From Flavobacterium johnsoniae (GTDB taxonomy: Bacteria > Bacteroidota > Bacteroidia > Flavobacteriales > Flavobacteriaceae), in the NCBI RefSeq assembly GCF_001879205.1, contig NZ_MLFK01000001.1, forward strand, positions 248,001-312,000: a stretch of DNA of 64,000 nt, written 5' to 3'. Positions 8,697-17,114 of this stretch are shown one piece after another; the first letter of the stretch is position 1; every line of letters begins with the position of its first letter. The translations under genes were made by a program, and so were the position numbers. The notes beneath the pieces are model-generated. The model ran no database searches. It was not told the origin of the DNA and saw only the letters and a program-made list of their open reading frames with translations.

Positions 8697-9263
8697 ATGC
8701 GGCAAATAAGAGAGAATATGGAGCGGATGGCTAAACTTTCAGATGAAGAATGGGCCTTTTTTTCATCTAAGCTCATACGTCGGGAATTTTCAAAAAAAAT
8801 GCCTTTACTCGAAATAGGTCAAACGGAAAATTATTTGTCTTTTATAGAAAAAGGGATAGTAAGATATTATATTCCCAGAGAAGATAATGATCTCACTTTT
8901 GCTTTTGTTTTTGATGGGGAATTCACAAGTGCTTACGATTCGTTTATTACCAGATTGCCGGCAAATTATACTATTGAAGCGCTTGCCGACACCTTACTTT
9001 GGCAAATATCTTATACTGACTTACAAGATATTTATGCCGAAACAAAAATTGGAAACACGATTGGCCGTTATGCCAGTGAAGGATTATTTCTTAAAAAATC
9101 CAAACGGGAACTTTCGCTTCTTAACGATTCCGCAGAGCAGCGGTATCGCAATTTATTTACAGAACGGCCTGAACTCATTCAAAAAATTCCTCAAAAATAT
9201 CTCGCCTCTTATATAGGTATTACACCACAAGCTTTAAGCAGAATAAGAAAACGAATTTATTAA
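8697..9263 (+). CDS. Crp/Fnr-family transcriptional regulator
   Basis: 188 residues. Seen: an N-terminal cyclic-nucleotide-binding-like beta-roll ('FSKKMPLLEIGQTENYLSFI', 'GIVRYYI') and a C-terminal helix-turn-helix 'YLASYIGITPQALSRIRKRI'. The Arg-containing phosphate-binding cassette of true cAMP receptors is not obvious, as in many Bacteroidota Crp-like regulators whose ligand is unknown. The next gene, a DoxX-like membrane protein on the same strand 54 bases on, is the likely target or partner. Confidence 0.85.
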   Translation: MRQIRENMERMAKLSDEEWAFFSSKLIRREFSKKMPLLEIGQTENYLSFIEKGIVRYYIPREDNDLTFAFVFDGEFTSAYDSFITRLPANYTIEALADTLLWQISYTDLQDIYAETKIGNTIGRYASEGLFLKKSKRELSLLNDSAEQRYRNLFTERPELIQKIPQKYLASYIGITPQALSRIRKRIY

Positions 9264-9317
9264 CCCAGGTTCATTGTTTCAGGTTCCATTACGGTGCAAC
9301 TTTGCATAAAAAAAGAT

Positions 9318-9782
9318 ATGGAAACTTTAATTGTGTTACTAGGGGCTTTTACAATTTCGCTTCTTATTATAAAGTTTATAACTAAAAGATTTGAAATTTC
9401 ACAAGCAGGCAGAATTGCAATGTCGGTCATGCTTGTTTTTACCGCCATAAGTCATTTTATATTTGCCAAAGGAATGGCTATGATGGTTTCTTTTCTGCCC
9501 TGGCCGGCGACAATTGTATACGCTACCGGAATAATCGAAATCATAGCCGCTCTTGGGCTCTTGATTCCTAAAACAAGATTACTTGCAGGCAGACTTCTTA
9601 TACTATTTTTTATAATACTGCTTCCTGCCAATATTTACGCCGCCTATCATAATATAAATTTACAAAGTGCTGACTATACTGGAAAAGGAATCTCTTACTT
9701 ATGGTTTAGAATCCCATTACAGCTTCTTTTTATAGTTTGGGTTTATTTTTCTTCTATTAGAAATCAATCAAAAATCAAATAG
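9318..9782 (+). CDS. DoxX-like four-helix membrane protein
   Basis: 154 residues from the ATG at 9318; the frame opens earlier at a GTG (9294) but the ATG places the first hydrophobic helix at the N-terminus. Seen: four predicted membrane helices and 'SMVLVFTAISHFIFAKGMAMM', 'GIIEIIAALGLLIPKTR', the pattern of the DoxX/DoxD-like superfamily of small inner-membrane proteins. Biochemical role unknown. Lies just behind a Crp-like regulator and ends in its own terminator, so the two form a likely unit. Confidence 0.7.
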   Translation: METLIVLLGAFTISLLIIKFITKRFEISQAGRIAMSVMLVFTAISHFIFAKGMAMMVSFLPWPATIVYATGIIEIIAALGLLIPKTRLLAGRLLILFFIILLPANIYAAYHNINLQSADYTGKGISYLWFRIPLQLLFIVWVYFSSIRNQSKIK

Positions 9783-9791
9783 TTAATCCCG

Positions 9792-9830
9792 AAATGCACA
9801 TCATTTATTTAAGTGTTGTGCATTTTTTTC
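9792..9830 (+). terminator. Terminator after the DoxX-like gene
   Basis: Perfect arms AAATGCACA (9792-9800) and TGTGCATTT (9817-9825) followed by a T-run. Confidence 0.75.
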
Positions 9831-9907
9831 TACTTCATTTTTATAACATACGGTAACGAAAGAAATTAATTTTTAGTTAAAAATATTTTTTATTCCAAAA
9901 AACTGCT

Positions 9908-9915
9908 TACATTTG
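9908..9915 (+). promoter_or_regulatory. -7 element TACATTTG for the Rrf2 regulator
   Basis: Exact TAnnTTTG match 20 bases before the ATG at 9935. An ATAT/TTATTACAG stretch between it and the start could hold an autoregulatory operator, but no clean palindrome is seen. Confidence 0.55.
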
Positions 9916-9934
9916 TAATATATTTTATTACAGT

Positions 9935-10342
9935 ATGATTTCAGGTAAATTTGCCATAACGATTCACATTCTTACTTTGCTTACAAAGTACCCTAATGAT
10001 TATTTATCATCTGAGTATATTGCAGGAAGCATTAATCTGAATCCGGTTTTAGTGCGAAAAGAAATCGCAAACCTAAAAGCACATCATATTGTAGAGAGTA
10101 AAGAAGGAAAAAATGGCGGTACGAAACTGGCTGTAGATTCATCAAAACTTACATTAAAAGAGATTTTTGAAATGACTTTTGAAACCATAAATTTGGGTTA
10201 TGCCAAAAATCAACCCAATCCGGATTGCCCTGTTGGAAAAAAAATTAATCAAAATCTGGCCAATTTATACGCCGATATGAATCAAAAAGTAAGCGCTCAA
10301 TTACAAGAAATTTCTTTAGAAGATTTTTCGAATCAATTTTAA
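9935..10342 (+). CDS. Rrf2-family transcriptional regulator (YwnA-like)
   Basis: 135 residues. Seen: winged helix-turn-helix with 'FAITIHILTLLTKYPNDYLSS', recognition region 'INLNPVLVRKEIANLKAHHI' and wing 'EGKNGGTKLAVD', as in Rrf2/YwnA proteins. Only one cysteine (in 'NPDCPVG') is present, so the three-cysteine FeS cluster of IscR is absent. The gene is followed 58 bases later by an NAD(P)-binding reductase, the same pairing as B. subtilis ywnA-ywnB, suggesting local control of that gene in a redox or electrophile response (inference). Confidence 0.88.
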   Translation: MISGKFAITIHILTLLTKYPNDYLSSEYIAGSINLNPVLVRKEIANLKAHHIVESKEGKNGGTKLAVDSSKLTLKEIFEMTFETINLGYAKNQPNPDCPVGKKINQNLANLYADMNQKVSAQLQEISLEDFSNQF

Positions 10343-10400
10343 AAGCTATTTTTTTACCCAAAACTGTAACATTTTTTATTACTAAATAAATTTATATATT

Positions 10401-11042
10401 ATGAAAATCGCAATTATTGGAGCAACAGGATTTGTTGGCTCAGCAATCGTAAACGAATTAACAGACAGAAAACATGAAATTTCGGCTATCGCCAGAAATC
10501 CAAAAGATACTGCAAACGTAGCCTGGATTACTGCAGATGTTTTTAATGTTGATGCATTGGCAGAGGTTTTAAAAGGACACGACGTTGTGGTGAGTGCTTT
10601 TAACCCAGGCTGGACAAACCCAAATATTTATGATGATTTTCTTAACGGGTCTAAAGCTATTCTGGAAGCGGTAAAAAAATCAGGAGTAAAAAGATTTATT
10701 ACAATTGGCGGGGCTGGAAGTTTATTCGTTGCTCCAGATTTGCAGGCTGTTGACACTCCAGATTTCCCAAAAGAAATTTTTAACGGAGCAAATGCAGCTA
10801 GAAATTTTTTAAATATAATTAAAGAAGAAAAAGATTTGGACTGGGCATTTTTTAGTCCGGCTTTTGAAATGCATGCCGGAACTAAAACGGGAAGAACCGG
10901 AAAATACCGTTTAGGTTTAGAGAACCCGGTTTTTAACGACGAACAAAGAAGTATTTTATCTGTCGAAGATTTAGCAGTTGTTATTGCGGATGAAGTAGAA
11001 AATCCAAAACATCATCAGGTTCGTTTTACAGCAGCTTATTAA
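10401..11042 (+). CDS. NAD(P)-binding oxidoreductase (atypical SDR, YwnB-like)
   Basis: 213 residues. Seen: N-terminal dinucleotide motif 'GATGFVGSAIVNEL', 'VVVSAFNPG' and 'GVKRFITIGGAGSLF', the pattern of the NmrA-like/atypical SDR group that binds NAD(P) and often lacks the YxxxK catalytic pair. Substrate unknown. Placed directly behind the Rrf2 regulator and probably under its control. Cytoplasmic. Confidence 0.85.
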   Translation: MKIAIIGATGFVGSAIVNELTDRKHEISAIARNPKDTANVAWITADVFNVDALAEVLKGHDVVVSAFNPGWTNPNIYDDFLNGSKAILEAVKKSGVKRFITIGGAGSLFVAPDLQAVDTPDFPKEIFNGANAARNFLNIIKEEKDLDWAFFSPAFEMHAGTKTGRTGKYRLGLENPVFNDEQRSILSVEDLAVVIADEVENPKHHQVRFTAAY

Positions 11043-11100
11043 TTTTTTTAAGGCTCTGAGTTACTATCCCGAAGCCTCGGGACTAAGGTTCTAAGATTTT
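11042..11100. repeat. Intergenic repeat, CTCTGAG/CTAAG family, with CCCGA-TCGGG palindrome
   Basis: Carries 'GGCTCTGAGTTACTA', then the near-palindrome TCCCGAAGCCTCGGGA (11067-11082), then CTAAGGTTCTAAG. Related to 6633-6790 and 35573-35665; the inner palindrome differs by one base from one lying inside mutB at 56741. Confidence 0.65.
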
Positions 11101-11150
11101 TTGCCACTAATTCACGAATTAGATTTTTAAAAATAAAAATTAATTCTGTA

Positions 11151-11243
11151 TGTCATCCTGAGCGAAGTCGAAGGACACGTTAGAAACTCGACAATCTTTG
11201 TCGAGCTGCTTGTGAAGATCCTTCGACTTCGCTCAGGATGACA
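11151..11243. repeat. Long hairpin element with perfect 25-base arms
   Basis: Arms start TGTCATCCTGAGCGAAGTCG (11151) and run to 11175, matched exactly in reverse at 11219-11243. The loop holds a second perfect hairpin, CTCGACA / TGTCGAG (11187-11205). GC-rich against its AT-rich surroundings. Part of the 312-base gap between 11042 and 11355, which otherwise holds a terminator and the meaB promoter. Confidence 0.85.
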
Positions 11244-11277
11244 AAAACAAGAATAACAAATTCGTGTAAACAAACTC

Positions 11278-11321
11278 AACAGTTTCAAAAGGATTAATTG
11301 TCTTTTTGAAACTGTTTTTGT
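11278..11321 (+). terminator. Hairpin with T-run upstream of meaB
   Basis: Arms AACAGTTTCAAA and TTTGAAACTGTT followed by TTTGTTTT. It could end transcription of the upstream genes; the putative -33 TTG of meaB sits in its right arm. Confidence 0.7.
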
Positions 11322-11335
11322 TTTCTGTACTTTTA
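11306..11335 (+). promoter_or_regulatory. Candidate meaB promoter
   Basis: TTG at 11306-11308, 19 bases, then TACTTTTA at 11328-11335 (7 of 8 positions of TAnnTTTG). The TTG start codon follows at 11355. Confidence 0.45.
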
Positions 11336-11354
11336 CACTACCTAAAAGTATATT

Positions 11355-12446
11355 TTGTCAAGTTTAAAGAAACAATCGGGCAGTTTAACTGAAAAAGCTG
11401 GAATTTCATCTCCTGAAATCACCAATGTTTCGGCTATAAATGAAATCAAAAACAAACGCAGACAACAACCTTCTGCTAGTGAATTAATCTCTGGAATTCT
11501 TTCCGGAAACAGAACCGCCTTAAGCCGTGCTATTACCTTAATCGAAAGCACAAAACCCGAACATGCTGTAAAAGCAAACGAAATTATAAAGGGTTGCTTA
11601 TCTTATGCAAACAAATCGGTCAGAATAGGAATTACTGGAGTTCCCGGAGTTGGTAAAAGCACTTTTATTGAGGCTTTTGGAACTTATCTGACACAAGCAG
11701 GAAAAAAAGTGGCAGTTCTGGCTGTTGATCCCAGCAGTTCCATTTCTCATGGAAGTATTTTAGGAGATAAAACCCGAATGGAAGAATTGGTAAAAGACGA
11801 AAATGCTTTTATTCGTCCAAGTGCATCTGGAGAGAATTTAGGCGGGGTGGCACGTAAAACCCGCGAATCGATAATTCTTTGCGAAGCGGCAGGTTTTGAT
11901 ACCATCATAATTGAAACTGTTGGCGTTGGTCAAAGCGAAACGGCTGTTCACAGCATGGTTGATTTTTTTCTGTTATTGAAAATTTCCGGTGCCGGCGATG
12001 AACTGCAAGGCATTAAACGTGGCATCATGGAAATGGCCGATGCTATAGTAATCAACAAAGCTGATGGCGACAACATAAAAAAAGCCAATCAGGCAAAACT
12101 AGAATTCAACAGGGCTTTACATTTATTTCCTCCCAAAAGATCCAACTGGCAGCCAAAAGTGACGACTTGCAGCGCCATTACCAAAGATGGAATTTCGGAT
12201 ATCTGGAATACGATTTCCGATTACTTTGAAATGACTAAAGAAACAGGCTTCTTTCAGGAAAAAAGAAACGAACAAAACCTGTCTTGGATGATGGAAACTA
12301 TCGATGAACAGCTGAAACAAAATTTCTACAATCAACCTGAAATTATTTCATTATTGGAACAAAACAAAAAAGCGGTGCAAAATAATGAAATATCACCTTT
12401 TGCAGCCGCTCAGCTTTTGTTGAATCAATATAAAAAGAGCTTCTAA
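11355..12446 (+). CDS. meaB: Methylmalonyl-CoA mutase-associated GTPase MeaB
   Basis: 363 residues. The start is a TTG at 11355: an in-frame TAA lies at 11343 and no ATG occurs before the conserved core. Seen: P-loop 'GVPGVGKST' at 95-103, 'VDPSSSISHGSILGDKTRM', 'RPSASGENLGGVARKTRE', 'ETVGVGQSE' and the G4 motif 'NKADGDN'. Known role: G3E GTPase that chaperones B12 loading and protects methylmalonyl-CoA mutase. The mutase subunits are in this window but 44 kb away, whereas in many genomes meaB is adjacent. Single gene with its own promoter and terminator. Confidence 0.95.
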   Translation: MSSLKKQSGSLTEKAGISSPEITNVSAINEIKNKRRQQPSASELISGILSGNRTALSRAITLIESTKPEHAVKANEIIKGCLSYANKSVRIGITGVPGVGKSTFIEAFGTYLTQAGKKVAVLAVDPSSSISHGSILGDKTRMEELVKDENAFIRPSASGENLGGVARKTRESIILCEAAGFDTIIIETVGVGQSETAVHSMVDFFLLLKISGAGDELQGIKRGIMEMADAIVINKADGDNIKKANQAKLEFNRALHLFPPKRSNWQPKVTTCSAITKDGISDIWNTISDYFEMTKETGFFQEKRNEQNLSWMMETIDEQLKQNFYNQPEIISLLEQNKKAVQNNEISPFAAAQLLLNQYKKSF

Positions 12447-12463
12447 TTCCTTAGAGCTTTTTT
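12432..12463 (+). terminator. Terminator overlapping the meaB stop
   Basis: Stem AGCT-CTAA / TTAG-AGCT with one bulged T and the loop TTCC, followed by seven T. It includes the meaB stop codon; the facing minus-strand gene ends at 12480. Confidence 0.6.
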
Positions 12464-12479
12464 TAAAATTAATTGAAAA

Positions 12480-14420
12480 TTATTTTTTCGTATTCCTAAG
12501 CTTATATTTACTTTCTTTATATAAATTTCCAGCCGTAATTACATGTGCTAAAGCATCTTTTGCTAATTCTTCATTTAATTTAACCGGAATTAAAGTGGTG
12601 TCATTTTTGATTTCAAACTGAAGTGGTTTCAAATTTGGCTGCATAATAACAACCTGATTCTCGACTCTAAAAGCATTGATATCATTAAACTGCATAATCG
12701 ATCTTCCTTGTACTTTTGGATCCAGTTTATTTAAGTTTCTACCTACCATTGGTGTTTCAAAAGGAAGGCCTAAATAACTCAATAATGTTGGCGGAATATC
12801 TATTTGACTTGCTAATCTATTGTAAACTGCTCCTTTTGGAACTCCAGGTCCCATAATGAATGCCGGAATATGGAATTTATTAATTGGCACTAAATTTTTT
12901 CCGTATGTTCTTGTATTATGATCTGCAATTACAATGAAAATAGTATTTTTAAAATAGTCTTCTTTTTTAGCCATTTCGAAGAATTTTCCAATAGAAAAAT
13001 CAGCATATTTCATGGCGTTATTTACCGTTGCCGGTTTTTTGTCATACGGTTTGATTCTTCCGGCCGGATATTCAAACGGTTCATGATTTGAGGTAGAAAA
13101 CATCAAAGAAAAGAATGGTTTATCTCCTTTTGATTTGAAATAATTATTGGCTTTAGTAACCAAATCTTCATCAGAATACCCCCAGGTTCCTTTAAAAGCA
13201 TATTTATTTCCATCTGATTCAAAATCAGTTTGATCTACGATATCAGTAAATCCATTTCCGTTGAAAAATGATGCCATATTATCAAAATTGGCCATTCCTC
13301 CGTAAATAAAACTAGTTTCGTAGCCTTTTTGTTTTAAAGCATCAGCAAGAGTAAAAAATCCTTGCTGCGAGTTTCCAAGTTTTACCACACTTTCAGACGG
13401 CGATGGCAGAAATCCGGTTACAACCGCTTCAATTCCGCGTACACTTCTGGTTCCGGTACAATATAGATTTGTAAATAACAATCCTTCTTTTGATAGTTTA
13501 TCAAATTCAGGTGTAAGTGGTTTTCCTCCTAAAATACCAACGTATTCTGCGCCTAAACTTTCCTGCAGAAAAATTACCAGATTATACGGTTTTTTCAAAA
13601 CAGAATCTGGCTGCTGTACGTGAAGAAACGGAATAGCTGCATCGGTAAAGTCATTTGGACCCGCGATCATGTATTTTTTTACACGTGCAACCGCTTCTGC
13701 TTCATCCATTTTACCATACATTTTTGTGTTTCCTTCATTCTTAATCGAATAAGCAGCGAAAGCAACCGTATAAAATGAATTCAATCCTAAGGTGTTCGTC
13801 AGCTGATCTGTTGAGAAAACGGCATTACTCGCATTAATAGGACGTTTTGAAGTAAGACTTGAACGTGCACCAAAAAACAATAAAAAAGCCACTAATGGAA
13901 AAGCTATTAATTTGAATTTATACTCGGTACTTGTAGTATGAAAATATTTTTTCCCTTTTTTGAAAGCAAAATAAATCACAACTCCCAGAATTAAGAAAGT
14001 CACAATGATAGATGTCAGATAACTTTTTAAAAGCATTCCAACGACTTCTTTTGGGTAAATTAGATAATCTAAGAAAATCTTATTTGGACGTGTATCGTAT
14101 TGTTTTACGAAATCAGGCGAAGCCAATTCTACAAAAAGAATCAGAAACAGAAATAAGAAACTGTAAATTACCAAAAACGAATTGGTAAACTTAATCCATT
14201 TATTTGGCAGAAAAGTAATTAAAACCGCCGGAAGAAATGACAAATAACAAAGTAAAATTAAATCCATTCGCAAACCGATTGGAAAAATATACCAGAAATC
14301 CGGTGTCTGCTCTACTCTTTCCTTAAAAAGAAAAAACAGAAAAATTCGGCTTAAAGTTGTAATCAGTAATCCGATTAAGATAAAATTGAAAATAGGTTTT
14401 AAATAACTTAATTTTTTCAT
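12480..14420 (-). CDS. LtaS-type sulfatase-fold membrane enzyme (phosphoglycerol transferase-like)
   Basis: 646 residues. Seen: five hydrophobic helices in the first about 200 residues, then an alkaline-phosphatase/sulfatase-like domain with metal-binding 'NLVIFLQESLGAEY', the presumed nucleophile threonine in 'CTGTRSVRG', and 'FIVIADHNTRTYG' for the second metal site. Known relatives in Firmicutes polymerise glycerol phosphate; in Gram-negatives they transfer phosphoglycerol or phosphoethanolamine to glycans. The catalytic domain should face the periplasm. Acceptor here unknown. Downstream of a small acidic gene on the same strand, 54 bases apart. Confidence 0.85.
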   Translation of the reverse strand: MKKLSYLKPIFNFILIGLLITTLSRIFLFFLFKERVEQTPDFWYIFPIGLRMDLILLCYLSFLPAVLITFLPNKWIKFTNSFLVIYSFLFLFLILFVELASPDFVKQYDTRPNKIFLDYLIYPKEVVGMLLKSYLTSIIVTFLILGVVIYFAFKKGKKYFHTTSTEYKFKLIAFPLVAFLLFFGARSSLTSKRPINASNAVFSTDQLTNTLGLNSFYTVAFAAYSIKNEGNTKMYGKMDEAEAVARVKKYMIAGPNDFTDAAIPFLHVQQPDSVLKKPYNLVIFLQESLGAEYVGILGGKPLTPEFDKLSKEGLLFTNLYCTGTRSVRGIEAVVTGFLPSPSESVVKLGNSQQGFFTLADALKQKGYETSFIYGGMANFDNMASFFNGNGFTDIVDQTDFESDGNKYAFKGTWGYSDEDLVTKANNYFKSKGDKPFFSLMFSTSNHEPFEYPAGRIKPYDKKPATVNNAMKYADFSIGKFFEMAKKEDYFKNTIFIVIADHNTRTYGKNLVPINKFHIPAFIMGPGVPKGAVYNRLASQIDIPPTLLSYLGLPFETPMVGRNLNKLDPKVQGRSIMQFNDINAFRVENQVVIMQPNLKPLQFEIKNDTTLIPVKLNEELAKDALAHVITAGNLYKESKYKLRNTKK

Positions 14421-14474
14421 TAGATGATTTTATATTTTAGACAGATAGTAAAGAATACGCACTACTATACGTTT

Positions 14475-14702
14475 TTATTCTTCGTAACGATTTATTTCTC
14501 TGTCGTAAAATTCATTTGCTAAAACAATTAGTCCTTCCATTTCGGCATTCAATTCAGCTTCATCAAGATCTTCGGCTTCTTCCATAAATTCGACCTCATC
14601 GTCTTTTAAGTTGATTATAAATCTTGGATAATCAAGGTGAATGATGAAAATATCATCTGGAAAATCAGTATTATCTCCGAGTAAAAATTTAGGTAATTCC
14701 AT
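14475..14702 (-). CDS. Small acidic protein of unknown function
   Basis: 75 residues, very acidic, with runs such as 'DDEVEFMEEAEDLDEAELNAE' towards the middle. N-terminus 'MELPKFLLGDNTDFPDDIFIIHLDYPRFIINL' resembles short conserved Bacteroidota proteins of no known function. No signal peptide or membrane helix. Placed 54 bases upstream of the LtaS-like gene and probably co-transcribed. It could be a regulator or partner of that enzyme, but nothing proves it. Confidence 0.75.
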   Translation of the reverse strand: MELPKFLLGDNTDFPDDIFIIHLDYPRFIINLKDDEVEFMEEAEDLDEAELNAEMEGLIVLANEFYDREINRYEE

Positions 14703-14853
14703 TTTTATTTATTTATGTTTTAGTTTTTATAATTGCCTGCCTTACAGACTAGTTTTCTTTTTTGCCACAGATTACACAGATTAAAAGGATTTTAATTCTA
14801 AAACGTTTAACATTTAAATCTGTAAATTTGGTCAATATAATTAAGCTTCAAAT

Positions 14854-16239
14854 TTAATTATTTGAAGATGAATTTGTGATTAATTTCCTGGTTAGAAAAT
14901 GAAAGCGAATATACAGAAAAATTGCTGCTGCTGTTAACCCGGCCAAAAGTCCTATCCATACACCTTGTGCTTTCAATTCTGTATGTTCGCCTAAATAGTA
15001 AGAAATTGGAAAACCAATGATCCAATAAGCAACAAATGTAATATACATAGGCACTTTTACATCCTGTAATCCGCGCAGTGCACCCAGTACCACAACCTGA
15101 ATTCCATCAGAAATTTGAAAAACAGCCGCAATTAAAAGCAGTTTTGACGCAATTGCTATTACTTCAGTATTATCCAGAATCTGTCCGCTGTTTTCCATAT
15201 TCAAAAAGATATGAGGAAGATAATTATGGAAAATGATAAACAAAATTGCAAAAAAGGTTTCGAGTATAATGGCCAGTAAAAAAATAGAACGAGCCACAAC
15301 AATTAGTTTTTTCATATCGTTTAACCCTCTTTGATTACTTACTCTGATCATCGAAGTCACACTTAATCCCATAGCAAACATAAAAGTCATAGAAGCCAGA
15401 CTCAAAGCAATTTGATTAGCGGCCTGACTGGTTTTTCCAATATTACCGCAAAGCCAGATCGAAGCTGTAAACAATACCACTTCAAAAAGCATCTGCATTG
15501 CCGATGGAAAACCGATGCTTATTATTTTTTTTATTGTTGCTTTTTTAATTTCATCAAAACTAAAACTTTTGAAAAAACGCTTTAAATCTTCTCTTCGGGA
15601 AAGCATAATGTGCATGAACATTACCAAAAATATTCTTGAAATTACGGTACCAAGTGCCGCACCGATAATTCCCATTTTTGGAAAAATCCAAATTCCGTAA
15701 ATCAATACATAATTTATCCCAACATGTAGCACATTTGCCATGACCATAGCATACATCGAATATTTTGTCAGCGACATTCCGTCAGCAAATTGTTTGTATC
15801 CCTGATACATAATTAAAGGAATCAAAGAGAAAGCAACCCAGTCAAGATATGGTTTTGCGAGTTCAATTACATCAGCCGGCTGCTCTAACATTTCCATAAT
15901 TGGTTTTGCAAGGACAATTACCCCAAAAAGCATTAACCCTAAAATAGTGCATAAAAACAATCCGTGATGAAATGCTGAACGAATTTTAGTATCGTTTTTC
16001 TCAGCATCCCCTTCGGCAACAATTGGAGTTATTGCTGTCGAAAAACCAATTCCCAGAGACATTGCAATAAAGATCATGCTGTTTCCAAGTGAAACGGCAG
16101 CCAGTTCTGTACTTCCTAATTTACCAACCATTATATTATCGACTATACCTATTAAAGTATGGCCGACCATTCCTAAAATTACGGGATATGCCAGTTTTAA
16201 ATTATACGAAAACTCCTTTGTGTACTGCTTTAAATTCAC
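14854..16239 (-). CDS. MATE-family multidrug efflux transporter
   Basis: 461 residues with twelve hydrophobic helices in two repeats. Seen: 'LAYPVILGMVGHTLIGIVDNIMVGKLGSTELAAVSLGNS' at the N-terminus and 'GFPSAMQMLFEVVLFTASIWLCGNIG' at the start of the second half, both typical of the NorM/MatE family. Known members expel cationic drugs in exchange for Na+ or H+. Own promoter at 16260-16267. Substrate unknown. Confidence 0.95.
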   Translation of the reverse strand: MNLKQYTKEFSYNLKLAYPVILGMVGHTLIGIVDNIMVGKLGSTELAAVSLGNSMIFIAMSLGIGFSTAITPIVAEGDAEKNDTKIRSAFHHGLFLCTILGLMLFGVIVLAKPIMEMLEQPADVIELAKPYLDWVAFSLIPLIMYQGYKQFADGMSLTKYSMYAMVMANVLHVGINYVLIYGIWIFPKMGIIGAALGTVISRIFLVMFMHIMLSRREDLKRFFKSFSFDEIKKATIKKIISIGFPSAMQMLFEVVLFTASIWLCGNIGKTSQAANQIALSLASMTFMFAMGLSVTSMIRVSNQRGLNDMKKLIVVARSIFLLAIILETFFAILFIIFHNYLPHIFLNMENSGQILDNTEVIAIASKLLLIAAVFQISDGIQVVVLGALRGLQDVKVPMYITFVAYWIIGFPISYYLGEHTELKAQGVWIGLLAGLTAAAIFLYIRFHFLTRKLITNSSSNN

Positions 16240-16259
16240 TTTTATTCTTATTTAGTCGG

Positions 16260-16267
16260 CAAAGATA
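16260..16267 (-). promoter_or_regulatory. -7 element TATCTTTG for the MATE transporter
   Basis: Exact TAnnTTTG on the minus strand, 20 bases before the ATG at 16239. No good -33 TTG at the expected distance. Confidence 0.55.
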
Positions 16268-16429
16268 ATCAGAAGCTGTGAATTCTATCCTATTAATAAA
16301 AAGATAAGCGAATATTAAGATGAGAATCGACCTACCGTAATATTATATAACGATTTTTAAAAATTATATAACAACCCCAAAAGACCTCTATTTTACTTTT
16401 ACATTATTAATAATTCATAAATATTTGCC

Positions 16430-16945
16430 ATGAGAAAATTACAATTTATATGCCTAGCTGCTTTTGCTTTTTTATACTCCAACACAACTTTTGCTCAAGA
16501 AAACGAAGCAACAAATTACGATCAGGGCTTTAGATTAGGCTTTGGTGTGAATGGTGGAATACCAACCGACAATGATTACAGATGGTCTCTTGGAGGAGAT
16601 GTTCGTTTACAATACGACTTATCTAAAAGAACATCGCTGACTTTAACTACTGGTTTTACTAACTTATTTATGAAAGACCAAAATGGAGTTGAAGTAAAAG
16701 ATCTTGGATTTATTCCGGCAAAAGCTGGTTTTAAAGCCTTTGTCTGGGAAGATCAATTTTATGTCTTAGGTGAAGTGGGTGCCGGTTTTGCTGTAACAAA
16801 CGGTTATGACGACACTACTTTTTTATGGGCGCCAGGAATTGGTTACGCCAACAAATACATTGACATTAGTGTCCGTTATGAGGACTACAATAAATTTAAC
16901 ACCAATCAAGTGGCTTTACGTTTAGCCTATGGTTTTAAATTATAG
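16430..16945 (+). CDS. Exported outer-membrane beta-barrel-like protein
   Basis: 171 residues. Seen: a signal peptide (MRKLQFICLAAFAFLYSNTTFA, cleavage before QENEA), then alternating glycine- and aromatic-rich strands ('FRLGFGVNGGIPTD', 'GAGFAVTNGYDDTTFLWAPG') and a C-terminal 'QVALRLAYGFKL' ending in an outer-membrane-type beta signal. Length fits an eight-stranded barrel. Function unknown. Ends in a strong terminator, so monocistronic. Confidence 0.8.
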   Translation: MRKLQFICLAAFAFLYSNTTFAQENEATNYDQGFRLGFGVNGGIPTDNDYRWSLGGDVRLQYDLSKRTSLTLTTGFTNLFMKDQNGVEVKDLGFIPAKAGFKAFVWEDQFYVLGEVGAGFAVTNGYDDTTFLWAPGIGYANKYIDISVRYEDYNKFNTNQVALRLAYGFKL

Positions 16946-16980
16946 AAAGAAAAGGTTTATTTTATTTTTTTGTTTTTGGT

Positions 16981-17019
16981 AACAAACCCGGAAGTTTTCA
17001 TAGTCTTCCGGGTTTTGTA
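16981..17019 (+). terminator. Terminator after the barrel protein
   Basis: Perfect arms ACAAACCCGGAAG and CTTCCGGGTTTTGT around a ten-base loop, with a following T-rich stretch. Confidence 0.85.
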
Positions 17020-17114
17020 TTTTATACCATTGGTCAAAACAGAAGTACCATTAGTCAAATGATTTTTTAGGATTGATTTAGATCGCGGTAATTCGCAGAA
17101 AAATTAATCAAATC

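Noticed and set aside
9260-9448. Minus-strand frame over the DoxX-like gene
   Set aside because: Antisense shadow of a clear membrane-protein gene, no start signal.
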